Below, piece by piece: positions 1-8,828 of a DNA stretch of 62,150 nt. The stretch is from contig QBMK01000004.1 of NCBI GenBank assembly GCA_003249035.1, positions 156,008-218,157 on the forward strand. The letters are read 5' to 3'. A model generated the notes under the pieces. That model was not told the DNA's origin and did no database searches. It was given only the letters and a program-made list of their open reading frames with translations. Position numbers and translations under genes: made by a program. Each line of letters opens with the position of its first letter. The stretch's first letter is position 1. The DNA is from Pseudanabaena sp. GTDB lineage: Bacteria > Cyanobacteriota > Cyanobacteriia > Pseudanabaenales > Pseudanabaenaceae.

Positions 1-246
1 GGCGCGGGTGTGGGATGTCAAAGGGAATCTTATTGCCGAACTAAAAGGGCATACAAGTTCTGTCAATAGTGCGAATTTCAGTGCAGACGGCAGCAAAATT
101 GTCACCGCTTCCGCTGACAAAACGGCGCGGGTGTGGGATGTCAAAGGGAATCTTATTGCCGAACTAAAAGGGCATACAGATTGGGTCATAAGTGCGAATT
201 TCAGTGCAGACGGCAGCAAAATTGTCACCGCTTCCAATGACAAAAT
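1..246. repeat. Two tandem 123-bp DNA repeats inside the WD40 gene
   Basis: Bases 1-123 and 124-246 are nearly identical at the nucleotide level and differ in about a dozen positions, mostly in the strand B-C loop and the last codons. Each unit encodes one WD40 blade. Near-identity of DNA, not just protein, points to recent duplication or gene conversion. Confidence 0.9.
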
Positions 247-388
247 GGCGCGAGTGTGGGAGATTGAAAACGACTTCGATCGCCTATTAATCGGTCTCTG
301 CAATAACCTCCACGACTATCTCTCCACCAATCCCAATGCCACCGACAGCGACAGACAGATGTGTGGCATTTCTCCAAGGCAAAAGTAA
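2..388 (+). CDS. WD40 repeat protein, C-terminal part (5' end outside window)
   Basis: The reading frame is open from base 2, so this is the 3' end of a longer gene. It encodes two complete WD40 blades of 41 residues each (G-H-T ... F-S-A-D-G-S-K-I-V-T-A-S ... A-R-V-W), then a tail with D-F-D-R-L-L-I-G-L-C-N-N-L-H-D-Y-L. That tail resembles the C-terminus of large cyanobacterial WD40 proteins, which often carry NACHT, TIR or kinase domains at the N-terminus. The propeller would act as a protein-binding scaffold. The upstream domains are not in this window, so no specific function can be given. Confidence 0.85.
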   Translation, partial: ARVWDVKGNLIAELKGHTSSVNSANFSADGSKIVTASADKTARVWDVKGNLIAELKGHTDWVISANFSADGSKIVTASNDKMARVWEIENDFDRLLIGLCNNLHDYLSTNPNATDSDRQMCGISPRQK

Positions 389-400
389 AAAGGTAAAAAG

Positions 401-763
401 CTAAATTGGCAAGCGTCTTAGTCGATATCGCTCATCAGATACGATCGCCAAAGCACCTACTTTTAGCTCCTCAGAGCAACTTTCTAGAACACCTTGCAAT
501 CTACTCAAAACAAACAGAGGTGATGTATTTTTTAACCGAAAGATAATCACACTTGGCAGATCATCCTGACTCGCAGCCATCAAATCACCAAAATCCAAAT
601 CGAAAGTTAAGATTACCCGACCTTCAATTTTTGCTTTCTCAATAATCAAAGGATCTGGCAAACATTGCAAACCCTCTTCCCTCAAGTGTTTTGCATCGTA
701 ACCCATTTCCCTCAACGACTTCACAACCGTTTGGGAAACTCCCATATCTGCCAAAAGCTTCAC
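401..763 (-). CDS. DUF5615 PIN-like toxin
   Basis: A 120-residue protein of the DUF5615 (Mut7-C/PIN-like) family. It begins M-K-L-L-A-D-M-G-V-S, with the acidic residue after the first strand, and has the internal T-F-D-L-D-F-G-D motif typical of PIN-fold nucleases. Partners of DUF433 proteins of this kind are predicted RNase toxins. It starts with GTG and overlaps the stop of the upstream DUF433 gene by 4 nt (GTGA), so the two are translationally coupled. Family assignment is from sequence pattern; toxicity is inferred from the pairing. Confidence 0.85.
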   Translation of the reverse strand: MKLLADMGVSQTVVKSLREMGYDAKHLREEGLQCLPDPLIIEKAKIEGRVILTFDLDFGDLMAASQDDLPSVIIFRLKNTSPLFVLSRLQGVLESCSEELKVGALAIVSDERYRLRRLPI

Positions 764-999
764 GCACTCATCCCCACAAAACTCCGCACCTCCTCATTCG
801 CCAAAAAAGCAGCATACAAGAGACTTGCCTTAATATCCTCCGCATCCAGATCGGGATACTCGCTCAAGATTTCCGCATTCGTTAAACCATTCGCAATCAA
901 GCTTAATACCAAAGAAACCGTAATTCGCATTCCCCGAATACAAGCCCTACCGCCCATAATTTGCGGATTGAACGTAATGCGATCGAGTGGCTTTTGCAT
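760..999 (-). CDS. DUF433 antitoxin
   Basis: A 79-residue protein with the DUF433 signature L-D-R-I-T-F-N-P-x-I-M-G-G-R-A-C-I-R-G-M-R-I-T-V, a helix-turn-helix-type family found next to DUF5615 toxins. The frame extends to a TTG at 1014, but the ATG at 999 matches the usual family N-terminus and was preferred. It is the first gene of the pair and presumably represses its own operon and neutralises the downstream PIN-like protein. Confidence 0.85.
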   Translation of the reverse strand: MQKPLDRITFNPQIMGGRACIRGMRITVSLVLSLIANGLTNAEILSEYPDLDAEDIKASLLYAAFLANEEVRSFVGMSA

Positions 1000-1411
1000 A
1001 CATTTATAATTCAAACTCGGTTTGAGATTTTTATAGCGTTAGACGAATTGTACTACTTTTTCAATAGTTGACTCGCATTGCCGAGCTAACCGCTCAACCA
1101 CTAGAGTCGGTATCTTTTGGAGATAAATTTAGCGATCGCTAAGGTTTTTGACAATGCATCAAACTTCTGCAACTTCAAGCCCATCCCAGAGTTTAGATAT
1201 GGGGTGAGTTCTACAGTTCATAGCATCATCCCATCCACACTGAAAGCATTTCACCGCATTGTCTAGCTTTTGTTCTTAGCTTGCAGCTTCTTGATGACCA
1301 CACAACTTTAGCAAAACGATATATCGAGCAACGCGATCGAGGATAATGGAGCGCAATAACTCATATTTCTTTTGATTCAGTATCAGTTTATTGAAGCATT
1401 CACATACAATT
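1000..1411. other. Intergenic region without recognised gene
   Basis: About 400 bp between the divergently transcribed TA pair and glutaminase. Short HIP1 motifs are present. I see no convincing hairpin terminator, RNA gene or coding remnant. Promoters for both flanking genes must lie here, but no clear -35/-10 pair stands out. Confidence 0.5.
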
Positions 1412-2422
1412 ATGCATGGATTAGATACATCAGTGAACGACATCAAAACAAGCCCACATTCTTTGGAATCTACTATTCAATTACCTTCAACTCAAATCGT
1501 TTCTGCATTCGTCGCTCAGGCATACGATCGCTTTAACTCCATTGATGACGGAAAGGTTGCAGACTACATTCCTGCCCTAGCCAAAGTCCCATCCGATCTG
1601 TTTGGTATATGTGTGGTTGAGACAAATGGCACTATCCATAGGGCTGGAGATGCAGACTATGAGTTTTCGATTCAAAGTGTGTCCAAGCCTTTTGTATTCG
1701 CTTTAATTTGTCATGCGATCGGGGAAAATGAGGCAAGGGATAAGCTTGGAGTCAGGAGTACTGGGCTGCCATTTAATTCGGTAATTGCCATTGATCGCAT
1801 TGATGAGGGAACAAGTAATGCAATGGTTAATGCTGGGGCGATCGCTGCAACTAGCCTAGCTCCAGGCGAAACCGCTGCAGAAAAATGGCAATTTATTCAC
1901 GATGGGCTATCCCGATTTGCAGGTCGAAAACTTACACTAAACGAAGAAGTTTATCAGTCGGAAGCGGCTACTAACCAAAGAAACCAAGGCATAGCCAAAC
2001 TACTACAAGCCTACGATCGCATCTTTTTTGACCCAATTCAGGCAACTGATATTTATACCAAGCAGTGCTCTTTAAATGTAACGGCAAGGGATCTAGCCGT
2101 CATGGCAGCAACCTTGGCAAATGGAGGCGTAAATCCGATAACCTCAGAGAAAGTTATTGATGCTATTCATTGTCAGCATGTCTTAGCCGTCATGGTAACA
2201 GCTGGTCTGTATGAAAACTCTGGAGACTGGTTATATGAAACTGGGTTACCCGGTAAGAGTGGAGTCAGCGGCGGCATGGTTGTAGCTTCTCCCAATAAAG
2301 GCGGAATGGGAAGTTTTGCACCACCCCTTGATGAAGCAGGTAATAGTGTAAAAGGTCAGCTTGTCACTAAGTTCCTTTCTCAACAATTGGGATTAAATCT
2401 ATTTGCCTCTGAGCCAAAATAG
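1412..2422 (+). CDS. glsA: Glutaminase (serine-dependent beta-lactamase fold)
   Basis: Hydrolyses L-glutamine to glutamate and ammonia in the cytoplasm. The 336-residue protein shows the GlsA landmarks: the catalytic S-V-S-K (Ser-x-x-Lys) after Y-E-F-S-I-Q, the M-V-N-A-G-A-I segment, the E-A-A-T-N-Q-R-N substrate-binding stretch, and the C-terminal P-G-K-S-G-V-S-G-G-M-V loop. The frame extends to a TTG at 1391, but the ATG at 1412 is a more usual start; neither has a strong ribosome binding site. The N-terminal 25 residues are less conserved. It stands alone, with a palindrome terminator after it. Confidence 0.93.
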   Translation: MHGLDTSVNDIKTSPHSLESTIQLPSTQIVSAFVAQAYDRFNSIDDGKVADYIPALAKVPSDLFGICVVETNGTIHRAGDADYEFSIQSVSKPFVFALICHAIGENEARDKLGVRSTGLPFNSVIAIDRIDEGTSNAMVNAGAIAATSLAPGETAAEKWQFIHDGLSRFAGRKLTLNEEVYQSEAATNQRNQGIAKLLQAYDRIFFDPIQATDIYTKQCSLNVTARDLAVMAATLANGGVNPITSEKVIDAIHCQHVLAVMVTAGLYENSGDWLYETGLPGKSGVSGGMVVASPNKGGMGSFAPPLDEAGNSVKGQLVTKFLSQQLGLNLFASEPK

Positions 2423-2456
2423 ATTCAGATTTAGGGACTTACACAAAATAATTGAT

Positions 2457-2501
2457 CCCAAAAATATGGCGACGGGCTTAGCCCGTCGCCATATTTTTGG
2501 G
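2457..2501. terminator. Perfect palindrome, 21-bp arms, TTA centre
   Basis: Arms 2457-2477 and 2481-2501 are exact reverse complements, with a GC-rich core and A/T-rich outer part. It lies 35 bp after glsA and could act as a terminator in either direction. It belongs to the palindrome family described under findings. Confidence 0.8.
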
Positions 2502-2620
2502 TTTGATATGGATCGCTTTTTCTTTGGAGTTGCCTTAATTCAAATATTACCTTTCCTCTTTTGATTTAATGTTCCCTTGTTGCCCAGATTGGAAGTTTTT
2601 TGTGAACTATTTTAAAAATA

Positions 2621-3817
2621 CTATGATGAAATTGTTGCATCTGGAATCTCTCCCATTGACTTAAGCATGGGCTGCATAGTCAGTCCTTGCACAAATACAG
2701 AAAAGGCGACTACTCCGAAGGTAACGGTAATAATTTCTGAGCGATGGGGAATCTCCATTGGTAGCCCTAGTGCCAAGGCAAGACCGAGTGCTCCTCGTAA
2801 ACCGCCCCAAAACAAAGCATGTTGATGTGTCATTTTTACACGCAAATTAGAGAAAGAAAATAGCGCACATAATGGATAGATAGCTAAAGCTCTACCGATC
2901 AGTACCACCGCGATCGCTATCAAAATTGAAACAGCAAAAAGTCCTAAATTCTCTTGAGATTCTTGAATGCCAAGCAAGATGAAAATTAGTGAATTAACCA
3001 CAAATGTCGCATAATCCCAAAAAGACTCTACTGACTCCCTACCTTTTTTGGAAATGGAACCAAGGAAACCTAAATTTCCCACCATTAGACCTGCTGTTAA
3101 CGCTGCAAGCACCCCTGAGCAATGAAAATGTTCTGCTAGAAAGAAAGAACCGTAGGCTGCAACCGTTGTAAAAGTAATCTCGACTAGGGGATCTTCTGTT
3201 TGTCCTGCTAACAAGAGTAGTCCACCTGCGACTACAGCACCACTGAGAATACCGCCACCAATGGTTGTCCCTAATAAGATAACCGTGCTAGGGAAGTCGG
3301 TGGGTTGTCCCATCGCCAAAGCAACTGCGATGCCAAATCCTACGGCAGCAGTACTATCATTAAATAGACTTTCAGCTTCTACTAATAGCCTTAACCTACC
3401 TTGCACGCCAGTCTCTTTAAATGTCGCGATTACTGCTACAGGGTCAGTTGCCGTAATTAAAATTCCGAATACCATTGCGATTTTCCACTCCCACCCCGCC
3501 AAGTAATGCATTCCCGTGGCGATAATCCCAGCGGACATCAACACTCCCACCGTAGAAAGAAGCAGAACAACTAAAAAATCTTCTTTTAACTCTTCCCAGC
3601 GAATATATAGAGCTGCTTCAAACACAAGTGCAGGCAGAAAAATCACAAAAATTAGTTCTTTAGAGAGTCCAACATCACTAGATGATGGAATAAAGGCGAT
3701 CGCAATTCCCGCGACAACTAAACCAATTGTATAGGGTATCTTGATTAGTCTTGCGACCATTGCGACGATTGCAGCTACAAATAGAAAAAACGCAATTTGC
3801 TCAATATTTAAATTCAT
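2621..3817 (-). CDS. Na+/H+ antiporter, CPA1 (NhaP-like) family
   Basis: A 398-residue integral membrane protein with about 12 hydrophobic segments. CPA1 family motifs are visible: A-T-D-P-V-A-V around residue 122 with the ion-binding aspartate, E-S-L-F-N-D around residue 149, and G-G-L-R-G-A-L near residue 338. It would exchange cytoplasmic Na+ (or K+) for H+ across the plasma or thylakoid membrane, for pH and salt homeostasis. The C-terminal cytoplasmic tail is very short, lacking the long regulatory tail of some cyanobacterial NhaP proteins. Which of the several cyanobacterial NhaS paralogs this is cannot be told from sequence alone. Confidence 0.9.
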   Translation of the reverse strand: MNLNIEQIAFFLFVAAIVAMVARLIKIPYTIGLVVAGIAIAFIPSSSDVGLSKELIFVIFLPALVFEAALYIRWEELKEDFLVVLLLSTVGVLMSAGIIATGMHYLAGWEWKIAMVFGILITATDPVAVIATFKETGVQGRLRLLVEAESLFNDSTAAVGFGIAVALAMGQPTDFPSTVILLGTTIGGGILSGAVVAGGLLLLAGQTEDPLVEITFTTVAAYGSFFLAEHFHCSGVLAALTAGLMVGNLGFLGSISKKGRESVESFWDYATFVVNSLIFILLGIQESQENLGLFAVSILIAIAVVLIGRALAIYPLCALFSFSNLRVKMTHQHALFWGGLRGALGLALALGLPMEIPHRSEIITVTFGVVAFSVFVQGLTMQPMLKSMGEIPDATISS

Positions 3818-4220
3818 TTATAGTTTTGTGGCAATACAAATTACCGCTCCTCCTATCCTTTGGTAAGCATTTTAGCAGTCATCTTCCCTTGACCTCTAAC
3901 TTTCCATTTTTTACTTTGCTAAGGTCTAATCTTTGTGGCAAAGCATTATGATACTTACCTTGATACAATAATCTCGATTATTGTCCCAGAACGCTAGTCC
4001 AAAACTATGCACTTTCAGTGCAAGGCTTTAGCTGAAACCTTTAAAGCAGTCACTATGATTTCTTTACAGAATTTTAGCGTGAGTAAAACCTGTATTGTCA
4101 TCACAGTCACATTACTAAAAACTGGAAACCTAAATAGAGTTTGGATGAAACTACAGATTTAGGTTTCCAATCCTAATGCATGGCAGCACTAGAAGCAGAG
4201 CGATGGCTATCAGCGCAAAC
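3818..4220. other. Intergenic region with small inverted repeats
   Basis: About 400 bp with no recognisable gene. It contains an 8-bp-arm dyad at 3965-3984 and a 13-bp-arm inverted repeat (4123-4135 with 4157-4169, TGGAAACCTAAAT and its complement, 21-nt spacer). The second could be an RNA hairpin or the ends of a tiny degenerate element. The promoter of the antiporter gene should lie in the left part. Confidence 0.5.
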
Positions 4221-4263
4221 CTAAAAGATAAAGGCGGCACGAAGTGCCGCCTTTATCTTTTAG
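4221..4263. terminator. Perfect palindrome, 20-bp arms, GAA centre, overlapping trpB stop
   Basis: Arms 4221-4240 and 4244-4263 are exact reverse complements, with centre C-GAA-G. The trpB stop codon (4260-4262) lies inside one arm. The A/T-rich outer ends allow termination on either strand. Confidence 0.85.
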
Positions 4264-5492
4264 AGATGTAAATGCTGAATTACAGTGTTTACATCTTTGT
4301 CACCACGACCAGAGCAATTAATGATAATGCGCTGATCGGCAGTTAATTGTGGGCAGAGAGTTTCTAGATAGGCGATCGCATGGGATGTTTCCAGCGCAGG
4401 AATGATTCCTTCTAATCGTGAGAGGCGTTGAAATGCATCGAGAGCTTCTTGATCAATGACGCTGTAATATTCAGCACGGCCCAAATCCTTGAGATAGCTA
4501 TGCTCTGGACCAACACCTGGATAATCTAATCCAGCACTGATGGAATGTGCTTCTTGGACTTGTCCATCTGAATCTTGCAATAGATAGCTCATTGCGCCAT
4601 GTAATACCCCAACGCGCCCAAGCGTTAAAGTTGCGGCATGGAACTCGGTATTTGTACCTTTACCTGCTGCTTCCACACCGATCAAGCGAACGCTTGGCTC
4701 ATCGACGAACTCATGAAATAGCCCCATCGCATTAGAGCCACCACCAACACAAGCAAGCAAAATATCTGGCAACCCGCCCCATTTCTCTCGACTCTGGCGA
4801 CGACTCTCCTTACCAATCACGGCATGAAAATCTCGCACAATCATCGGGTAGGGATGGGGGCCAGCGACGGAGCCGAGAATGTAATGGGTATCGACGACAT
4901 TAGTTACCCAGTCACGAATTGCTTCAGATGTAGCATCTTTGAGCGTACCAGTACCAGCCTTAACGGGACGCACCTCTGCACCCATGAGCTTCATCCGAAA
5001 TACATTCAGCGATTGGCGCTCCATGTCCTGTACGCCCATGTAGATCACACAATCTAGACCAAAGCGAGCGCAAACTGTTGCCGTCGCCACGCCATGCTGT
5101 CCTGCACCTGTCTCGGCAATGACGCGCTTTTTGCCCATGCGGATTGCGAGGAGGACTTGAGCTAGGGCATTATTGATTTTGTGCGCACCCGTATGGTTGA
5201 GATCTTCACGTTTTAGATAAATCTGAGCAGTTCCATAGTGCTGAGTCAATCGCTCTGCAAAGTACAAAGGGCTAGGTCTACCCACATAGTCCCGCAAATA
5301 GCCGTTTAGTTCATTGTTAAAGTCTGGATCGTTTTTGTAATGATAAAAGGCGGTTTCCAGTTCAGCAAGGGCGCTCATAAGGGTTTCGGGGACATATTTG
5401 CCTCCAAAAATGCCAAACCGTCCTAATGAGTCGGGACGATTGACGAGTGTGGGTTGTGTAGTCGTTTTGGGTGCGATCGGCGTTGTGGTCAT
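4260..5492 (-). CDS. trpB: Tryptophan synthase beta chain
   Basis: Condenses indole with L-serine to make tryptophan, in the cytoplasmic alpha2-beta2 complex with TrpA. The 410-residue protein carries the PLP-binding lysine in H-T-G-A-H-K-I-N-N, the A-E-T-G-A-G-Q-H-G motif, and the PLP phosphate loop G-G-G-S-N-A-M-G. It is of the standard TrpB1 type, with an N-terminal extension of about 20 residues (T/P-rich) before G-R-F-G-I-F-G-G. trpA is not adjacent, which is usual in cyanobacteria, where trp genes are dispersed. The gene is transcribed divergently from rnhB and ends inside a palindrome. Confidence 0.96.
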   Translation of the reverse strand: MTTTPIAPKTTTQPTLVNRPDSLGRFGIFGGKYVPETLMSALAELETAFYHYKNDPDFNNELNGYLRDYVGRPSPLYFAERLTQHYGTAQIYLKREDLNHTGAHKINNALAQVLLAIRMGKKRVIAETGAGQHGVATATVCARFGLDCVIYMGVQDMERQSLNVFRMKLMGAEVRPVKAGTGTLKDATSEAIRDWVTNVVDTHYILGSVAGPHPYPMIVRDFHAVIGKESRRQSREKWGGLPDILLACVGGGSNAMGLFHEFVDEPSVRLIGVEAAGKGTNTEFHAATLTLGRVGVLHGAMSYLLQDSDGQVQEAHSISAGLDYPGVGPEHSYLKDLGRAEYYSVIDQEALDAFQRLSRLEGIIPALETSHAIAYLETLCPQLTADQRIIINCSGRGDKDVNTVIQHLHL

Positions 5493-5569
5493 TGCGGTGG
5501 GTCTTGACTGATGAGTTAGCTACTATTAAAACTTGCTTGTGGTGCTTGTGACACTGTATTTAGGATAAC

Positions 5570-5608
5570 AAATTTTGAAAGTGCCGCTTCGCGGCACTTT
5601 CAAAATTT
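5570..5608. repeat. Perfect palindrome, 18-bp arms, TTC/GAA centre
   Basis: Arms 5570-5587 and 5591-5608. On the minus strand the centre reads GCGAAGC. It lies in the divergent trpB-rnhB intergenic region, where a simple terminator role is not expected for either gene. Confidence 0.85.
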
Positions 5609-5682
5609 TCACTGGTTTTTAACTCAGCGCAAAGCGCTGTAACATATAGCAAAAAAAGAGTTAGCTAGTATAAACCAAAACC

Positions 5683-5727
5683 CCAGAAGATGAGTTGCGG
5701 CGCGAAGCGCCGCAACTCATCTTCTGG
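5683..5727. repeat. Perfect palindrome, 21-bp arms, GCGAAGC centre
   Basis: Arms 5683-5703 and 5707-5727 around GAA. This is the second palindrome in the same divergent promoter region. The arms share no obvious sequence with the neighbouring palindrome apart from the centre. Confidence 0.88.
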
Positions 5728-5782
5728 TTTTATGTCCTGAGCAAGACTTGCTTTGCTAAATACCAAAAGATGAATCAGTTTC

Positions 5783-6418
5783 ATGAATCAAGAAGACATC
5801 CGATCGCTAGAAATTGTAAATTACCCTGTAGCAGGAGTTGACGAAGTTGGGAGGGGTTGTCTTTTTGGCGAAGTTGTGGCGGCAGCTCTGATTTTGCCAA
5901 TTGATAAATTTGCTTCTTTAGAAGATCTAGGTGTGACTGACAGCAAAAAGCTGTCACCCCAACGGCGCGAAAAGTTAGATCTGATCATTCGTGAAGTCGC
6001 GATCGCTTGTGAAATTGGCACAGCAACGGTTGATGAAATCGATGAAATGAATATTCTCGCAGCAAGTTTACTAGCGATGGAGAGGGCGATCGCAAAGCTA
6101 AATCCTCAACCCAAACATTGCCTAATCGATGGCAATCAACTTTTACGATTTAAACTAATTACGCCGATTCCTCAAACTACAGTAATTAAGGGAGATTCTC
6201 TATCAATTTCAATTGCGGCGGCAAGTATTGTCGCGAAAGTATGGCGCGATCGCAGGATAGTAGAACTAGCAGAAATATATACAGGCTATGATCTAGCCAC
6301 AAATAAGGGTTATGGCACAGCTAAACATCGAGAAGCGATCGCGCAACTTGGCTACAGTGAGTTACACCGCAAAACGTTTAGAATTAAAGGAGTGGCTGCG
6401 AAGCAGCCACTCCTTTAA
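5783..6418 (+). CDS. rnhB: Ribonuclease HII
   Basis: Cleaves RNA in RNA/DNA hybrids and at single ribonucleotides incorporated into DNA. The 211-residue protein has the RNase HII catalytic motif G-V-D-E-V-G-R-G near residue 18, D-S-K-K-L around residue 53, and the L-I-D-G-N segment with a further acidic residue. The last nine residues (V-A-A-K-Q-P-L-L and neighbours) are encoded by a palindrome and look like a recently captured tail rather than conserved sequence. It sits 12 bp before the sbcD-like gene, suggesting one transcript unless the palindrome terminates it. Confidence 0.95.
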   Translation: MNQEDIRSLEIVNYPVAGVDEVGRGCLFGEVVAAALILPIDKFASLEDLGVTDSKKLSPQRREKLDLIIREVAIACEIGTATVDEIDEMNILAASLLAMERAIAKLNPQPKHCLIDGNQLLRFKLITPIPQTTVIKGDSLSISIAAASIVAKVWRDRRIVELAEIYTGYDLATNKGYGTAKHREAIAQLGYSELHRKTFRIKGVAAKQPLL

Positions 6419-6419
6419 T
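6383..6419. repeat. Perfect palindrome, 17-bp arms, GAA centre, forming the 3' end of rnhB
   Basis: Arms 6383-6399 and 6403-6419 around GAA. The rnhB stop codon (6416-6418) lies in the right arm, so the palindrome encodes the C-terminal tail of RNase HII. Confidence 0.88.
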
Positions 6420-6430
6420 ACACAAAGATT

Positions 6431-7600
6431 ATGCGTTTAATCCACACCTCTGATTGGCATTTGGGTAGAAAATTAAAGGGAGTCGATCGCACTCCTGAGA
6501 TTGCCTTAGCATTAGAAGAAATCCTCAAATATGCTCAGGAATTTGAAGTTGATGCCGTACTTGTAGCTGGGGATATTTTTGATGTACCAAATCCCACAAC
6601 TGACGCAGAACGGGTTGCCTATGACTTTTTCTATAAGCTCAATCAGTTAAGTATTCCTTCAGTTGCGATCGCAGGAAATCATGACTCAGCAAATCGCATC
6701 GATAGTCTTGCGCATTTGCTATCTCTTGCAGGAGTAAGAGCTTTAGGTAGACCGAGGATTGCCGAAGAAGGGGGCGTTGTTAGTATCGATACTGCTAATG
6801 GAAAGCTTTGTGTCGGCGCGATGCCTTTTGCTTCAGAGCGGCGCTTATTAGCTGCCGAGGATGTTTGGAATAAAGATGCGGTCGAGCAGCGCAATGATTA
6901 TAAAACCTTAGTAACTTATGTTTTACAAGATCTAGCTTCTGCATTTAAAACTGATGCCGTGAATGTGATGATGGCGCATATGACAGTCGATGGCGCAAAG
7001 TTCACAGGCTCAGAGGCTGCCTTTTATAGTGGTGCTGTCTACAGCCTGTCGGGACAATCAATCCCTTCAGAATGTCAGTATGTAGGCTTAGGTCATATCC
7101 ATCGTCCTCAGCAGATTGCCAATGCCGCACCGACCTATTATGCAGGATCGTTAATTCAAGTAGATTTTGGCGAAGTGGGCGAAGAGAAGGGATTTAATTT
7201 GATTGAAGTGGAAGTGGGTAGACCTGCGAAAGTGCAATTTCAGCCCCTTGCTTGCCAAAAGCCACTTAAAAGAGTGGAATGTCATATCGATCAGCTTGAT
7301 GAGCAATTAGAAGCGCATTGCGATTATGTTGGCTATTTGAAATTTGCGATCGCTGTCGATACGCCGCCCATCGGACTAGCAGATCGGGTGCGAAAAGTTT
7401 GCCCTCAAGCAGTAATGGTGGAGCCAAAGTTAATTGTCAATGAAGCTGCCCCAGTACCTGAAGTTAAAGATTACGATCGCTTCGATGCGATCGCTGAGTT
7501 TCAAAAATTTTATAGCGATCGGGAAAAGAACTTGTCGCCTGATGTGATTGAAGCATTCAAAAATTTGTATATGGAGTTCAGCGATACATGTAGTAGATAG
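6431..7600 (+). CDS. SbcD/Mre11-type DNA repair exonuclease subunit
   Basis: A 389-residue calcineurin-like metallophosphoesterase of the SbcD family. Metal-binding motifs appear in order: D-W-H-L-G at residue 8, G-D-I-F-D at about 49, G-N-H-D near 84, then M-M-A-H-M-T around 180 and G-L-G-H-I-H-R near 218. SbcD works with the ATPase SbcC to process hairpins and double-strand ends. No sbcC is adjacent. A hairpin nuclease beside so many long palindromes is of interest, although this neighbourhood may be coincidental. Confidence 0.9.
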   Translation: MRLIHTSDWHLGRKLKGVDRTPEIALALEEILKYAQEFEVDAVLVAGDIFDVPNPTTDAERVAYDFFYKLNQLSIPSVAIAGNHDSANRIDSLAHLLSLAGVRALGRPRIAEEGGVVSIDTANGKLCVGAMPFASERRLLAAEDVWNKDAVEQRNDYKTLVTYVLQDLASAFKTDAVNVMMAHMTVDGAKFTGSEAAFYSGAVYSLSGQSIPSECQYVGLGHIHRPQQIANAAPTYYAGSLIQVDFGEVGEEKGFNLIEVEVGRPAKVQFQPLACQKPLKRVECHIDQLDEQLEAHCDYVGYLKFAIAVDTPPIGLADRVRKVCPQAVMVEPKLIVNEAAPVPEVKDYDRFDAIAEFQKFYSDREKNLSPDVIEAFKNLYMEFSDTCSR

Positions 7601-7678
7601 CCAAAAGATTATTGACGAATAGTGGCGATGCAACGCAATGCGAGCATTAGCAGTAGTACATTGCCAGCCAACTAAGCC

Positions 7679-8314
7679 TCAAGGATGAACTTGTCCTAAG
7701 ATTGCGCCGAGGCGATCGTAATCATCCTTTAATAAAATGCTGAGCTTACGTCCAGCTTGGACTAGCCAATTGCGATCGCACTTTCTCACCTGATAGACAT
7801 TTCGTAATACTGCCGCAATTAGCTCATCCACAGGTGCATTGGTCATTTGGACTAAAGTCCTTATAAAATTCAACTCTTCAGTAAAGTTCTCGATTTCTGA
7901 TTCTTCACAACCATATACGGCTTGATGGATTTGAGGAGGTTGCGCAGGCAAATGTTGATAGATATTTCCCACTGAGCTAAAACCGAGTAACACAACTTTA
8001 ATTTCAGAACGGAGCATTGAAAAAATCTGTGGTTGTTGTTCACGTAACTCCTGTAGGCTCAAGCCTAGAGCCACTGCACGATGAACAGAATCAACCGGGG
8101 CAGTCGTCGCATGATAAACCACACCATAGGCAATAACCTTGCTATTCTCATCCTGTTGAGACTTCACCCAACTGCCAAAGGCTGGCATCAATGGAAAATC
8201 TAAGTTGTCAGGTTCAAGACACTGAGCGAGAAATTCAGTTGTGGAAGTTGCCACAACTTCAGCAAGATGTTTGGGATGGCGATCGCGACTAGATTGAGAC
8301 AAAGGTAAAAACAT
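7679..8314 (-). CDS. Conserved cyanobacterial protein, HAS-barrel-like
   Basis: A 211-residue soluble protein without signal peptide or membrane segment. Its N-terminal half (S-R-D-R-H-P-K-H-L-A-E-V-V-A-T-S-T-T-E-F, then G-S-W-V-K-S and A-Y-G-V-V-Y-H-A-T-T-A-P) resembles the small beta-barrel (HAS-barrel) domain of HerA-type ATPases, as seen in conserved cyanobacterial proteins. The C-terminal half is helical. It converges on the sbcD-like gene and is followed upstream by YbjN-like genes. The assignment is from memory of the family pattern and is moderate; no reaction can be given. Confidence 0.55.
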   Translation of the reverse strand: MFLPLSQSSRDRHPKHLAEVVATSTTEFLAQCLEPDNLDFPLMPAFGSWVKSQQDENSKVIAYGVVYHATTAPVDSVHRAVALGLSLQELREQQPQIFSMLRSEIKVVLLGFSSVGNIYQHLPAQPPQIHQAVYGCEESEIENFTEELNFIRTLVQMTNAPVDELIAAVLRNVYQVRKCDRNWLVQAGRKLSILLKDDYDRLGAILGQVHP

Positions 8315-8328
8315 TAACTCGTAGTCTC

Positions 8329-8778
8329 TTAAATATCAAACAAGGCATCTGCTGCTCTTCGACCACCCCAACGCTGCACGATAAGATCGTCATAGCGATC
8401 GGCACTTTCTAAAACCTCTGTCAGGGCAAATTTAAACTCGTTTTGTTGGCAAGAAGCACCAAGCAAAGTCACATGAAATCTGATATCCCCTTCATCTTCC
8501 ATGCTAAAACCACCAAAGCGAAACTCATCATTCTGCTTGAGTAAATACAGCAATAAGTCAGAACTAACTTCTACATCAGTGGCAACATATGACCAAATAT
8601 AAATAACAGATTCTAATTCACGGAAAGCCCTAACTTCGACCAGTACAGTTGCAGAGCCGAACTGCAAACTAAAGATCGGACTATCACTAACAGGTTTGGA
8701 TATGCGATCGCAAATTTCGGGCAACCAATCAGCTACTTTTTGATAACAGTCTTGTTGTGCTTCTGTTTGAAAATTCAC
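8329..8778 (-). CDS. YbjN-like (T3SS chaperone fold) protein, copy 1
   Basis: A 149-residue protein paralogous to the next gene upstream. Both share the plan F-x-T-x-x-Q-Q-x-C-Y-x-K, P-I-F-x-L-x-x-G-S-A-T-x-x-V-E-V, W-S-Y-V-x-T, G-D-I-R-F-H and a final Y-D-D-x-I-V-x-x-W-G-G-x-R-A. The frame continues to an ATG at 8865, but that would overlap the paralog. Alignment to it places the start at a GTG at 8776-8778. The fold is that of YbjN/CesT-like peptide-binding chaperones; the client is unknown. It lies 14 bp upstream of the HAS-barrel-like gene and probably shares its transcript. Confidence 0.65.
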   Translation of the reverse strand: MNFQTEAQQDCYQKVADWLPEICDRISKPVSDSPIFSLQFGSATVLVEVRAFRELESVIYIWSYVATDVEVSSDLLLYLLKQNDEFRFGGFSMEDEGDIRFHVTLLGASCQQNEFKFALTEVLESADRYDDLIVQRWGGRRAADALFDI

Positions 8779-8828
8779 GACTGTAACTTTCCATTTACTT
8801 AAAATCTCATAGGATCTTACAGCATAAT

